Source: CAYNVS01 sp964400725 (GTDB lineage: Bacteria > Myxococcota_A > SURF-8 > CAYNVS01). From it: a DNA stretch of 64,000 nt. The DNA is taken from positions 161,931-225,930 of the forward strand of contig CAYNVS010000001.1 of assembly GCA_964400725.1 (NCBI GenBank). Reading direction: 5' to 3'. The notes beneath the pieces are model-generated. The model saw nothing but the letters and a program-made list of their open reading frames with translations. It ran no database searches and was not told the origin of the DNA. The translations under genes were made by a program, and so were the position numbers. Shown here piece after piece: positions 7,757 to 16,852 of the stretch (the first letter of the stretch is position 1; each line of letters begins with the position of its first letter).

Positions 7757-9448
7757 CTATTCTCCCCATTTCGCCGGATCGGCCACTATGCCGCAGTCTA
7801 TCAGCTTTGCGCCTTTATCGCGCAGCGGCGAGTAGCAATACTCAAAGACGTAAGCCATTTCGTCAAGCCGAATATGAAAGCGCCGCGAGGTTCCGCCCTG
7901 CCCGTCGTCTATCGTTTCGGCGCGCGGAGCGATAAAATCGTCCAGCTGTTCGCCGTCTTTCAGGCTCGTCCATGGATCCCAGTGCGGCCATTTCAGGTAC
8001 CAATCGGAAGCGGCCGCGTACCATTTTATTATATGGCGCGCTTCGGCCGCGGTAAGAGGATAGCCGTAAGCGGCGGCGTTTAACAGCCATCCGGCCAAAT
8101 CCGTTTCAAACTCTTCGTCGTCGCGGTTGTTCAATTCGGTTCCTTTGCGAATTTCGTCAAAACGCTCGATAAGCCCGTTCATTAGAGACAATCCGATTTC
8201 GGGATAGTTCCACAAATGAGCCTGCGTCAGAGCCCCTATGTGAAAATAAGTATAAATGTTGTAATTAAAATAATTGTTTGTGTAAGCGATTTTTTCGAAT
8301 TTCCACATCGGGGACGAAGGGGACGCTCCTTGGCAGTCTCCTTTTTCGCCGGGGTTGCCGTAAGCGGCGAAAACCGTTCCTAGCTGCGCGGCGCATTCGG
8401 CGTCCGGTCCGAAAAATTCTTCCCAGTGAACGAAACTTCCCAAATCGGCGGGCGGATATTCTCCGTCTATCTTTTCTTTGGTGTAATCGCGCGCGATGTC
8501 AACGCTTCCGTCTCGGTAAACCGTCAGAATTTGCCAGCCGTTGTCGACGACGCTTTGCGAAAAGCCGCGCACGTACTCTATGTATCGCGCCGCGGCCTTG
8601 CGAAGAGCCTCGTTTTTAGTCGTCCGGTAAATCCGCGTTATCGGCTCAAGGCTCGAATATAAATACGGAACGTCGTCCTTCGAGCGCATGTTGGAGACCC
8701 AGACCTGCCCGTAAACGGGATTGTCCGGCGCTTCGAAGACGTGAACGTTCCATTTATACCATTTTTCGTGCGTTTCGTCCCAGTACATCGGGGAGTAATC
8801 GACGCGGATTTTTCGGCCGTCCGCGACGTACGAGTGATTATGATTGAATATGGCGCGCGCCTGAAGATACTTAGCCTTGGCCGGACTAGACGCAAACGCC
8901 ATGCCGTCTGAAAGAGCGACTACTCCGTTCATTATTTGCTCGGCGACTTCCGCCATTCTGGGCAAGCCGGTCATTTCATACGCGGACGCGGCGGCGACCA
9001 TTACTTTAACGCTGCGTTTAAGAATATTTTCAGCGCGCCCGACGTGAGTAAAAACTATCGTATCCCCTTCGCGCTTGACCGTCGTATCCTGCCACCACAA
9101 TTTGTAAGGCGGTTTCGAGGCGTCGTAACTCGCGTCTAATCCGTGCGTCATGCGCCAAACCCAGTCGAAAAACGCGGCGTTTTTAAAAAAAGCGGTTATT
9201 TTTTTCGTGAAAGCGGCGATTTCGGCGTCCGTCAATGGCTCGCCGTCGGCGGGACGCTCAGGAGGATTGTAGCCCAGCGAATCGGAAGGCATGAGCGGCG
9301 GCTCCAGCGGTCCGACTTCGCCGCTCGACTCCTCTATTTCCGTCAAGTCCGAGTCGGCGTCGCCTTTGGCGCCGGACGAGGAATTTCCGCAGCTCTGCGC
9401 CCAGCACGCGGCGGCTATTAGGAGCGAGACGGCAATATTTCTAAGCAT
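7757..9448 (-). CDS. Large exported lipoprotein of unknown function
   Basis: A 563-residue protein with a lipoprotein signal (hydrophobic 5-18, Cys20 in AQSC), then a Ser/Gly/Asp/Glu-rich linker to about residue 60 and a large folded domain rich in Trp and Tyr. The domain has an alternation of helices and aromatic loops (for example near WYKWNVHVF and NYNIYTYFHIG) that recalls alpha/alpha-toroid carbohydrate-active proteins. I recognise no family signature, so that is only a suggestion. A GGAG ribosome site precedes the ATG. It is monocistronic by spacing. Confidence 0.75.
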   Translation of the reverse strand: MLRNIAVSLLIAAACWAQSCGNSSSGAKGDADSDLTEIEESSGEVGPLEPPLMPSDSLGYNPPERPADGEPLTDAEIAAFTKKITAFFKNAAFFDWVWRMTHGLDASYDASKPPYKLWWQDTTVKREGDTIVFTHVGRAENILKRSVKVMVAAASAYEMTGLPRMAEVAEQIMNGVVALSDGMAFASSPAKAKYLQARAIFNHNHSYVADGRKIRVDYSPMYWDETHEKWYKWNVHVFEAPDNPVYGQVWVSNMRSKDDVPYLYSSLEPITRIYRTTKNEALRKAAARYIEYVRGFSQSVVDNGWQILTVYRDGSVDIARDYTKEKIDGEYPPADLGSFVHWEEFFGPDAECAAQLGTVFAAYGNPGEKGDCQGASPSSPMWKFEKIAYTNNYFNYNIYTYFHIGALTQAHLWNYPEIGLSLMNGLIERFDEIRKGTELNNRDDEEFETDLAGWLLNAAAYGYPLTAAEARHIIKWYAAASDWYLKWPHWDPWTSLKDGEQLDDFIAPRAETIDDGQGGTSRRFHIRLDEMAYVFEYCYSPLRDKGAKLIDCGIVADPAKWGE

Positions 9449-9535
9449 TTTCCGACTCCGTCAGCATGATTGAAGGTTTTTATGCGAGTCCGTTTGCATA
9501 CGCGACCTCTTCGCCGCTCCGCGGTTTGCGGAACG

Positions 9536-9562
9536 AAAAAAGGCAGGGATTTCCTGCCTTTT
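9536..9562 (-). terminator. Rho-independent terminator
   Basis: A 10-bp stem (9538-9547 with 9553-9562) with a 5-base loop is followed on the minus strand by a T-run. It lies 27 bp past the stop of the receiver-domain gene and ends that transcript. Confidence 0.85.
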
Positions 9563-9588
9563 GTATTTGCCTCAATCGCCGCGCGCGG

Positions 9589-11616
9589 TTATAAGTTTCT
9601 TTCGGCGGCGATATTTTTCAGCTCTTTTTTAATCATAATTTCGGCGAGGTGCGGCACTACTTCCCACACTATCGCCTCAATCTGCGCCTGCGTCATTTTC
9701 TTCAGCGCGGCCAAGACCATCTCGTTGACTTTTTCTTCGTTAATTTGGGGCGCGGGCGCCGCGGCGGCCTTTTTGGCAAGCGCGGGGCTCTTCTTCGCCT
9801 CGGCGATAAGATGCGCTTCTTTAACCGGCGCGGCTATAATAGCGTCGTCCGAGAAGTCGGTTACGTACGCGCCCGGAGTTTCTTCCTGTTCGTCGAGAAT
9901 TTCCGCCTCTTTAAGGAATGCCGGTTCCGATTGAACGGTCTGAGAATCTTCGCTTTTGAAAACGTCGTCGCCAAAGTCGGCTTCCGGTTTGGTCTCAGCT
10001 TCCTCTTCCGTCTCCAACAGCTCCGCTTCCGCTTCGGGGACGGTTTCCGCCGCCGCTTCCGCTTCGACGAATTCTTCAATCGGCGCGGAATCAATATCGA
10101 CCGCCGCCATTTCTTTCTGGTCGAAGTCTATCGCTTCGCCCAAGATTTCTATCGGCGGCTCGTCCGTAATTTCTTTGACGGTTCTTACTTCCTCGACTTC
10201 CAGCGGTCCGGCCGAGGCTTCAATGTCGCTCATTTCCAGAACGCTTTCGTTGACGTTTACGGCCTCGCGCTCCTCTTTGACTTCAAATTCATCCAAATGA
10301 ACCGATTCGGCCTCTTCATACCGCTCAACCTCGACCGCTTCCTTGATAGGTTTCTCGTTTTCAGAAATCGCGTCGAAATCAATATCGATTTGAGTCTGAT
10401 ATTCCGGTTTGTCTTCTCTTAAAATCGGAGCAGACTCTTCCGCGGGAAGTTCTTCGTTGAGCTGTTCTTCAAGCGGCTGGTCGTCGTCGGCCAAAACAAG
10501 CAGGCTTTCAATCTGATCGCTCTTGCGGGTCGAGGAGGGCTCTTCCGCGGGAAGGCTCATGTCTCCTTCGGAGGGCATGTCTTCAAAGCCGAACGAAACC
10601 TCTTTTTCCACCGCGCTCAGGCTTGGCACCGCTTCGTCTTCCGCCGGCGGAGCCGTGTCGATGAACGCGTCCATGAAGTCGTCGATGGTTTTGCGCTTTG
10701 CCGCTTCGTCAACCGGAAGCGGTTGAACGACCGTTTTATCGTCTTCGTCAAAAGTCAGAAGGTCGGATTCGAGCGCGGCTTCGGTCTTTTTCTTGGCCGC
10801 ATCCTCGAAACTTTCCATTTCTTCGCTTTGAAGCACAATCTCGTCTCCCGCGTCGGCCTCGCTCATCGAAACGGAATCTTCGACCGGTTCGGGCGTTATT
10901 TCAGGCACGTCTTCTTCTATTTCCTCTAACGCGATTTCCGCAACCGGCTCTTCTTCGGCAGGTTTGGGTTTAGGTTCGGGGATGGCGAACGGATCGGCCG
11001 CGGGTTTTCTCTCGGCGGCTTTGAAAGGAGACGGCATGTCCAGTTTGAACGCCTTATCTACGTCTTCGATAAGCGCCTCCGCTTTTTTATCCGCCGGTTT
11101 GGCGGCTTGAAACGACGCGGGCGCGGCGGCCGGGGCCGCGGGGAATTTTTGAGTGGAAACGGCCGCGGGCTTCTGCGGCTCGACTTTGTCCTGCGTCAAG
11201 TCGATTCCCATGTCGTCCAGTTCAAGGGCGTCTTTGTTTTCGGTTACCTTGGAGCGGGATGCGCTGACCGCCAAATCCTGCATGGTTTGGCTGTCGAACG
11301 GTTTGCGGATAAATCCCCATGCGCCGTGCGCCTCGGCTTCAGTCTGGTTGGTTTCGCCGGCGTTTCCCGAAAGAGCGATTATTGGAATCGTTTTCGTCGC
11401 CGGATTTTCGCGCAGCTGCTTTATAAGCTGCAAACCATTAATGTCGGGGAGACTAATATCGACGACGATGACCGACGGTTTGGCGGCCAGCGCGCTTTTA
11501 AGGCCGTCCTTTCCGTTGGACGCGAACTGCAGCTCGAAATCCGAATGCTTAAAAGTAAACTCGAAAACCTTCTGCATAGTTCTGCTGTCTTCGATTACCA
11601 ACAATGTCTTAACCAT
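9589..11616 (-). CDS. Receiver-domain protein with long acidic linker and C-terminal helical motif
   Basis: A 675-residue protein. Residues 1-120 are a complete response-regulator receiver: acidic pair E9/D10, phospho-acceptor D53, switch serine S83 and lysine K105. Residues about 125-620 are low-complexity, Glu/Ala/Pro-rich and strongly acidic, so probably disordered. The last 45 residues form helices with a VWEVVPHLAEIMIKKEL motif, a type of tail seen at the ends of deltaproteobacterial receiver proteins and reminiscent of the PopZ oligomerisation end. The start at 11616 follows a perfect AGGAGG; an upstream in-frame start at 11670 lacks one. No kinase is adjacent. Confidence 0.85.
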   Translation of the reverse strand: MVKTLLVIEDSRTMQKVFEFTFKHSDFELQFASNGKDGLKSALAAKPSVIVVDISLPDINGLQLIKQLRENPATKTIPIIALSGNAGETNQTEAEAHGAWGFIRKPFDSQTMQDLAVSASRSKVTENKDALELDDMGIDLTQDKVEPQKPAAVSTQKFPAAPAAAPASFQAAKPADKKAEALIEDVDKAFKLDMPSPFKAAERKPAADPFAIPEPKPKPAEEEPVAEIALEEIEEDVPEITPEPVEDSVSMSEADAGDEIVLQSEEMESFEDAAKKKTEAALESDLLTFDEDDKTVVQPLPVDEAAKRKTIDDFMDAFIDTAPPAEDEAVPSLSAVEKEVSFGFEDMPSEGDMSLPAEEPSSTRKSDQIESLLVLADDDQPLEEQLNEELPAEESAPILREDKPEYQTQIDIDFDAISENEKPIKEAVEVERYEEAESVHLDEFEVKEEREAVNVNESVLEMSDIEASAGPLEVEEVRTVKEITDEPPIEILGEAIDFDQKEMAAVDIDSAPIEEFVEAEAAAETVPEAEAELLETEEEAETKPEADFGDDVFKSEDSQTVQSEPAFLKEAEILDEQEETPGAYVTDFSDDAIIAAPVKEAHLIAEAKKSPALAKKAAAAPAPQINEEKVNEMVLAALKKMTQAQIEAIVWEVVPHLAEIMIKKELKNIAAERNL

Positions 11617-11660
11617 AATAGCCTCCTGAAAGACGGCATCATAAGGTAATATTTTAACAA

Positions 11661-11689
11661 AATTTATCATGCGATTGCGTCAAAGTCAA
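11661..11689 (-). promoter_or_regulatory. Candidate promoter of the receiver-domain gene
   Basis: Minus-strand TTGACT (11684-11689), 17 bases, then TAAATT (11661-11666), about 45 bp upstream of the AGGAGG-preceded start. Consensus matching only. Confidence 0.35.
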
Positions 11690-11874
11690 TTATTTACAGG
11701 GTTTCTATTTATAGATTATACAAATTTAAGCATAATTTTTATGCAATCGACTATTGGCTCCGATCGTTCGTTTAACGCGCCGCGGCGAATCGCGCATGGG
11801 ATAGGACGCGCCGCGGAGAGTTTTTTCGTGTTGCTTTTTTTTTTACGGCAACGGATAATTCCGGCAGGCAAATT

Positions 11875-12756
11875 ATGGCGTTGGACACCTATTCGTTTAT
11901 GACCGAGCTGACGGACAGGGTAAGAAAAATCAGCGATCCGGGGATGCGCCGGTACAAATTCGCTTCTTATATTACAAGGCTTTCAAACGAAGACGCCTGT
12001 TCGGTCGTCGAGGCGATTTACGCGGACGCCGTCGCCCACAGGCTTCCCGGCAGACTTCTGCTCGAAAACTTCGCCTACATGGAAGAAATCGAAACGATAG
12101 CCGGAACCAGCCTCATGGAAGAGTGGTACATAACGGCGAACAAGATGGGGCTGCGTTTCGCGGGCGAAATCGTTTATCCCCCCAGATATACCGAAAGGCA
12201 TGTAAATTACGACGGACATAAAGACCTCGCCAAACTTACGATAGGCGAGAAAAAGGCGATGGCAAAAAAGCCGGACGCCGTTCTTATTGAAAAATTGATG
12301 TTTGACCCGGAGCCGTCGGTAATTGCGATACTGCTAAACAACCCCAGACTGCTTACGAAACACGTCGTAACTATGGCCAATCACAGGCCGAACAAACCGT
12401 CGGTCATCGAGCGGATTTTTATTCACCCCAAGTGGTCGAGGGTTTACGAGGTGCGGAAGGCTCTTTCCAGCAATCCTTACACCTACCCGTCGATGGCTAT
12501 AACGCTTCTGCCCGGTCTAAACTCGCAGGACTTGAAGCTGCTGGAATTCGGCTCCAACCTTTCATCCAACCTCGTGCGGCAGATACTCGCGTACCGCCGC
12601 GAACTGTTCGGCGAGGACGAGCCTCGTCAGGCGGACGACGAGTTCTTTGGAGAGGTTTCGGACGCGGCGGCGGCGGAGTTCGCAGAGAGGCTGGAGGCGA
12701 CCGGGTATTTCGAGGCGGAAATCGAATCGGTGGAAGTGGAGAAGGACGAAACCTGA
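11875..12756 (+). CDS. Conserved helical-repeat protein, function unknown
   Basis: A 293-residue all-helical protein resembling HEAT/leucine-rich-variant repeat families known from deltaproteobacterial genomes. Characteristic strings are EKKAMAKKPD, LMFDPEPSVIAILLNNPRL and the repeated NP turns (residues about 130-225), followed by a short acidic C-terminus. No catalytic motif is seen. It is divergent from the receiver-domain gene, and its stop lies 2 bp before recR, whose ribosome site falls inside this gene, so coupling with recR is likely. The role is unknown; a scaffold or protein-protein interaction function is inference. Confidence 0.8.
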   Translation: MALDTYSFMTELTDRVRKISDPGMRRYKFASYITRLSNEDACSVVEAIYADAVAHRLPGRLLLENFAYMEEIETIAGTSLMEEWYITANKMGLRFAGEIVYPPRYTERHVNYDGHKDLAKLTIGEKKAMAKKPDAVLIEKLMFDPEPSVIAILLNNPRLLTKHVVTMANHRPNKPSVIERIFIHPKWSRVYEVRKALSSNPYTYPSMAITLLPGLNSQDLKLLEFGSNLSSNLVRQILAYRRELFGEDEPRQADDEFFGEVSDAAAAEFAERLEATGYFEAEIESVEVEKDET

Positions 12757-12758
12757 CG

Positions 12759-13367
12759 ATGCAAAAGAATAATCCGTACCTTGAAACGCTGGCGCTTGAG
12801 CTTGCGAGGCTGCCGGGCGTCGGCAAGCGAAACGCTCAAAGAATGGCCGTTTTCGTAGTTTTCAGCGGAGAGGATTATCCTAAAAGGCTCGCGTCGGCGG
12901 TCGTAAAAGCCGCCCAGAACGTAGGAGCCTGCCGGCGGTGCGGAGCGATTTCGACCAAAGGGGAAGAATGCGCGGTCTGCTCTAATCCGCTTAGACGCGC
13001 AGGCTCGATTTGCGTCGTGGAAAGCGTAGCCGACATGTCCGCGATTGAGGAATCGGGCTCGCACAACGGCCTTTATCACGTTCTTCACGGCAACATTTCG
13101 CCGTTGGACGGACGCGGGCCGGAAGACATAAACGTTAAAACGCTGTTCGACAGAGTCAAAGCCGAAAAAATCGAAGAGGTAATTCTCGCCACCGAACCGA
13201 CGGTGGAAGGAGACGCGACCGCGCATTACATCGCGGACATATTGAGCGCCTCAAACCCGGATATTCTTGTTACGCGAATCGCCACCGGCCTGCCGAAAGG
13301 CGCCAATCTCGAATTCACCGACCGCCGGACGATTGAAAACGCCATCAAATTACGGCAGAAATTTTAG
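12759..13367 (+). CDS. recR: Recombination protein RecR
   Basis: A 202-residue RecR, the clamp-like partner of RecO/RecF in gap repair. The order is an N-terminal helix-hairpin-helix (LARLPGVGKRNAQRMA), a C4 zinc finger (CRRCG...CAVC, about 58-73), a Toprim domain (VVESVADMSAIEESG onward) and the C-terminal RIATGLPKGANLEFTD motif. The ATG at 12759 gives the canonical N-terminus; the same frame runs open back to 12432 only because it overlaps the previous gene. The dnaX-ybaB genes that often precede recR are not here. Confidence 0.96.
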   Translation: MQKNNPYLETLALELARLPGVGKRNAQRMAVFVVFSGEDYPKRLASAVVKAAQNVGACRRCGAISTKGEECAVCSNPLRRAGSICVVESVADMSAIEESGSHNGLYHVLHGNISPLDGRGPEDINVKTLFDRVKAEKIEEVILATEPTVEGDATAHYIADILSASNPDILVTRIATGLPKGANLEFTDRRTIENAIKLRQKF

Positions 13368-13511
13368 CCCGAAAAACGATAAAAATTTCGAGAGCCGCCG
13401 TTTAGAAAAGGCTTTAATTTGTTTTGGACGACAACGATTATTTATAATTTTTACGCCCGCATCGCGGCGAATGCTCTCGACAACCGACTTTTTCTGGCAT
13501 AGATTTACCGA

Positions 13512-15065
13512 ATGCGGATTTCGTTGACCACGAAGATTTTTTCGCTGTTTCTGCTGTCGATGACGGCGTTTCTGGCGGCGGGGATTTATTCGGCTTATCA
13601 GCTTCAAAGCCAGCGCGCCGCGTTGTCGCTTCTAAACGAAGGGTATCTTCCGCTGATAAAGACAATAAGCCAGATAGACGCGGTGGCCTCGAACCAAAAG
13701 AACGATTTGTCGCGAATATTCGACGTTAAGGAAGAGCGCGTTAAAAAGGTTTTGGCGCGTCTCGTGGGTCATTACTTTCCAAACCTTTTGCGAAAAAATT
13801 TAGAAGACGCGAAAAACCTCATAGCTTTAATCAAGCAAAAAGCGCTTTCGCCGCAGGATAAATCGGTGATTATGGCCGTTGAGGCCGACGTAATGAAGAT
13901 TGAATCCAGCGAAAAGCAGTATGAGGAGCTTGCGAAAAAATTGTTCGACGAAAACGAAGCGGCGGAAGAGATTGCCGCCGACGAGCGCGCCGCGCTGGAA
14001 AGCTCTCTCGACGCCGCCGAGCGCGAACTGTCGCGGGCTGTAAAACTAGCCGGTCTGCGGCTCGATCAACAGTCGTCGTCGATGCTTTTGGCGATTGAAA
14101 AAGACGGCAGCCGCACGCTGACGATAATGGGCGTTCTGCTTATAGCGAGCCTTGTTTGGTGCGCGCTGGTGCTGATGATTTTATTCTACAATCTCAAACC
14201 CATCCGCACTCTTACCATCGAGGCCAAGCGCATTTCCCGCGGAGACTACTCCCACGCTGTTTCCAATGAAAGATCCGACGATTTGGGCCAGCTCGCCAAC
14301 GAATTCGACGCCATGCGCGTATCGTTGATACGAAGAGACGAGGAATTGGCGAAAAAGCGGGACGAACTTCTCCGCTCCGAGCGGCTGGCCGCAGTGGGTA
14401 GAATGGCGTCTCACGTGGCGCACGAAATACGCAATCCTCTGTTAAGCATAAGCCTCAACGCCGAAATGCTTTTGGACGACCTTGGGAAAACCGACGGCGC
14501 GGGCGAGAAAAAAGAGGCGTTGAACGCCATTATAAAAGAAACCGAAAGGCTTGGTTCGCTGACCGAGGAGTATCTTCAGTTCGCCAGAATGCCCCAGATG
14601 GAGAAGCGCCCTCTTAACGTCGCGGAAGCCTTAAAACACGCGGTTTCGGTGATGAAGCCGGTCGCGGCCGTCAAAAAGACGGCGCTCTTTTTAAATATTC
14701 CCGACTCCGAAGTTAAAATAAACGCGGACGAAAACCGGCTCATTCAGGCGTTTATTAATTTAATTAAAAACGCCATAGAGGCGGTAGCCGCAGAGGACGG
14801 GAAGGTTGCGGTCAAGCTGTCGCAAAGCGACGACTCGGTCGAAATCGAAGTCAGCGACAACGGCAAAGGGCTTCCGAAGGAACCGCCGTCCGACAGGCTG
14901 TTTGATCCGTTCTTTTCGACCAAACCGCACGGCGCCGGGCTGGGACTTACAATAACACATAAAATTGCCGAGGAGCACGGCGGATTTATAAAGTGCGCCA
15001 ATCTTCCGACCGGAGGAGCCAAATTTTTAATGATACTTCCAAAAGGAACCGACAAAACAGCCTGA
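13512..15065 (+). CDS. Membrane sensor histidine kinase
   Basis: A 517-residue HisKA kinase. Two membrane helices (about 8-28 and 195-220) bracket a helical extracytoplasmic sensor, followed by HAMP (about 222-275), a HisKA dimerisation domain with the phospho-accepting His near residue 302 (VAHEIRNPL), and a complete ATPase domain with N box (NLIKNAIEA), G1 (VSDNGKGL) and G2 (GAGLGLTI). It is probably active. No response regulator lies next to it; the receiver protein ending at 9589 is the closest candidate. The MFS gene begins 13 bp downstream, suggesting co-expression. Confidence 0.9.
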   Translation: MRISLTTKIFSLFLLSMTAFLAAGIYSAYQLQSQRAALSLLNEGYLPLIKTISQIDAVASNQKNDLSRIFDVKEERVKKVLARLVGHYFPNLLRKNLEDAKNLIALIKQKALSPQDKSVIMAVEADVMKIESSEKQYEELAKKLFDENEAAEEIAADERAALESSLDAAERELSRAVKLAGLRLDQQSSSMLLAIEKDGSRTLTIMGVLLIASLVWCALVLMILFYNLKPIRTLTIEAKRISRGDYSHAVSNERSDDLGQLANEFDAMRVSLIRRDEELAKKRDELLRSERLAAVGRMASHVAHEIRNPLLSISLNAEMLLDDLGKTDGAGEKKEALNAIIKETERLGSLTEEYLQFARMPQMEKRPLNVAEALKHAVSVMKPVAAVKKTALFLNIPDSEVKINADENRLIQAFINLIKNAIEAVAAEDGKVAVKLSQSDDSVEIEVSDNGKGLPKEPPSDRLFDPFFSTKPHGAGLGLTITHKIAEEHGGFIKCANLPTGGAKFLMILPKGTDKTA

Positions 15066-15078
15066 TTGAAAAAACAAA

Positions 15079-16299
15079 ATGGAAGAATTTCAAACGGCTC
15101 CAATAAAAACCGCGCAAATCGAAACGCCCAAAGAAAACGGACGGATATTCGCCGTTCTTTTCGCGACGGTCTTCGCGACGATTTTGGGAATAGGGCTCGT
15201 GGTTCCGATGATGCCCGCCTACGCCCAGAATTTAAAGGCGAGCGGTCTGTGGATAGGCGTAATGTTCTCGTCCTTTTCCGCAGCGCGGCTGGCTCTCATC
15301 CCCTTTATCGGCGCCATGTCCGACAGAACCGGCAGGCGGCGGTTCATACTTATCGGACTAGTCATTTACATGGTCGCGGCTTTGGGCTATATGGCGGCCA
15401 ACGACATCCAGCAGCTCAGCCTCGCCCGATTCGTCAACGGCGTCGGCAGCGCTATGGTAATACCCATATGTATGGCCTACGCGGGCGACATAGCTCCTTC
15501 CGGCAAAGAAGGACGCTACATGGGGACGATAAACATGGGGCTTTTCCTTGGAATGGGCGCAGGACCTGTTTTGGGCGGAGCTTTGACCGACGCTTTCTCC
15601 ATGAACGCGGCCTTCTTGGCTCTCTTCGGGCTAACTTTCGGAGCGTTCGTTTTTGTCTTTTTCTGGCTCGCCGAACGTCCTGCGGCGATGCGGCGGACGA
15701 AGCCTGAGACGTACTCGGTTATATTGAAAGATAAATTTGTTGCGGGACTGCTTATATTCAGGCTTGTGAGCGAAATAGGGCGAGGCGCGGCGATGGGGTT
15801 CCTGCCTCTGCTGGCTGGCGAAAAAGGTTTTACCCATAGTCAAATCGGCGCGCTGGTGTCGTGGTATATTTTAATCACGGGCGCATTGCAGCGGCCTTTC
15901 GGCAAACTGGCCGACCGCATGAGCAGACCGGCGCTTATGGCCGTCGGCAGCGCCACAATGTCGGTCGCCTTCGCATCATATCCGCTTTTTGACGGCTTTT
16001 GGGGCTTGATGCTGGTCGGACTCTTCTTCGGGCTCGGCGGCGCCGTCTCCATGCCTGCGGCGAGCGCGGTTTCCGTGGACGCCGGAGCGGTTTACGGCAT
16101 GGGAAGCGTCATGGCTTTGTTCAGCATGGCGATGAGCGGAGGGCTTATTATCGCTCCGCTTTTAGCCGGCGCGATGAAAGACCTCTTCGGCATAAACTAC
16201 GTTTTCTATGTCGGCGGCTTTGTATCTTTAATCGGCTGTTTCGCTGTTCTGCCGTTTTTAATCAAAAGGCAAAACGCAGCGCCGACGAATAAGAATTAA
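15079..16299 (+). CDS. MFS transporter
   Basis: A 406-residue major facilitator with 12 predicted membrane helices and motif A after helix 2 (GAMSDRTGRRRF), repeated weakly in the second half (GKLADRMSRP). It resembles the multidrug/sugar exporter branch (TetA/YdhP-like), but the substrate cannot be told. The N-terminal 25 residues are hydrophilic. Immediately downstream of the histidine kinase with no clear ribosome site of its own, so it probably relies on coupling. Confidence 0.85.
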   Translation: MEEFQTAPIKTAQIETPKENGRIFAVLFATVFATILGIGLVVPMMPAYAQNLKASGLWIGVMFSSFSAARLALIPFIGAMSDRTGRRRFILIGLVIYMVAALGYMAANDIQQLSLARFVNGVGSAMVIPICMAYAGDIAPSGKEGRYMGTINMGLFLGMGAGPVLGGALTDAFSMNAAFLALFGLTFGAFVFVFFWLAERPAAMRRTKPETYSVILKDKFVAGLLIFRLVSEIGRGAAMGFLPLLAGEKGFTHSQIGALVSWYILITGALQRPFGKLADRMSRPALMAVGSATMSVAFASYPLFDGFWGLMLVGLFFGLGGAVSMPAASAVSVDAGAVYGMGSVMALFSMAMSGGLIIAPLLAGAMKDLFGINYVFYVGGFVSLIGCFAVLPFLIKRQNAAPTNKN

Positions 16300-16441
16300 T
16301 AATTAAGACTCCGCTATTGAGCGCCGGCCCTTCCGCTTTTGATAAAAACCAGAGGCCGCAGAATTACGCGGATGAATGCGCAGGCGTATAAAATTTAAAT
16401 TTTCTCCTTGCAAAAAAAAACGAAGGGAGTGAAAGTCGCCG

Positions 16442-16488
16442 GCTCGGCTCGCAATCTACAAAATTGGTTTTATTCCGAGCTTGTAGAT
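16442..16488. other. Two interleaved inverted repeats (possible pseudoknot or switch)
   Basis: GCTCGG at 16442-16447 pairs with CCGAGC at 16475-16480. ATCTACAA at 16454-16461 pairs with TTGTAGAT at 16481-16488. The pairs interleave rather than nest. They lie in the 276-bp space between convergent MFS and rpsU genes, which otherwise holds only the rpsU terminator. Confidence 0.35.
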
Positions 16489-16510
16489 GGGGATGCGGAA
16501 AAAATGCGCC

Positions 16511-16546
16511 AAAATAAAAACAGGGCGCGCAATAGCGCTCCCTGTT
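16511..16546 (-). terminator. rpsU terminator
   Basis: A hairpin of AACAGGG/CCCTGTT plus GCGC/GCGC around an AATA loop (16519-16546) is followed on the minus strand by a T-rich run (16511-16518). It lies about 30 bp past the rpsU stop. Confidence 0.85.
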
Positions 16547-16575
16547 GAATTTAATGCTCGAACCTGAAGAAAGAC

Positions 16576-16776
16576 TTAAACGGTCTTTCTCATTCCCTTT
16601 CTGCGGCGGCGCTCGGCCTCGTCGCGCTTGCGTTTCTTCTGCTCGGAGGGCTTCTCGTAGTAGCGGCGTTTTTTAAGCTCTTTAAACACGCCCTCTTGCG
16701 CCATCTTTTTCTTGAGCGCTTTTAAGGCTTTTTCAATGTCGTCATACACAACAACTTCGAGCGGCTGAAGGTTCAT
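16576..16776 (-). CDS. rpsU: 30S ribosomal protein S21
   Basis: A 66-residue bS21 with the usual arrangement: a short strand (LEVVVYDDIEKALKALKKK), the central KRRYYEKPSEQKKRKRDEA region and a very basic tail ending MRKTV. The start at 16776 follows AAGGAG with good spacing; the open frame to 16851 is not needed. It is a single-gene unit with its own strong promoter and terminator. S21 contacts the anti-Shine-Dalgarno region of 16S rRNA in the small subunit. Confidence 0.96.
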   Translation of the reverse strand: MNLQPLEVVVYDDIEKALKALKKKMAQEGVFKELKKRRYYEKPSEQKKRKRDEAERRRRKGMRKTV

Positions 16777-16852
16777 CAAATCTCCTTTTAATGCGCTTAT
16801 CCGGCCAAAAAAGGCGCGGAGTTGAAACTTATAAAAAACAAGACAAGGCAAT

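Noticed and set aside
12432..12758. Upstream extension of the recR reading frame (109 extra residues)
   Set aside because: It lies wholly inside the preceding gene in another frame; RecR homologues start at 12759.
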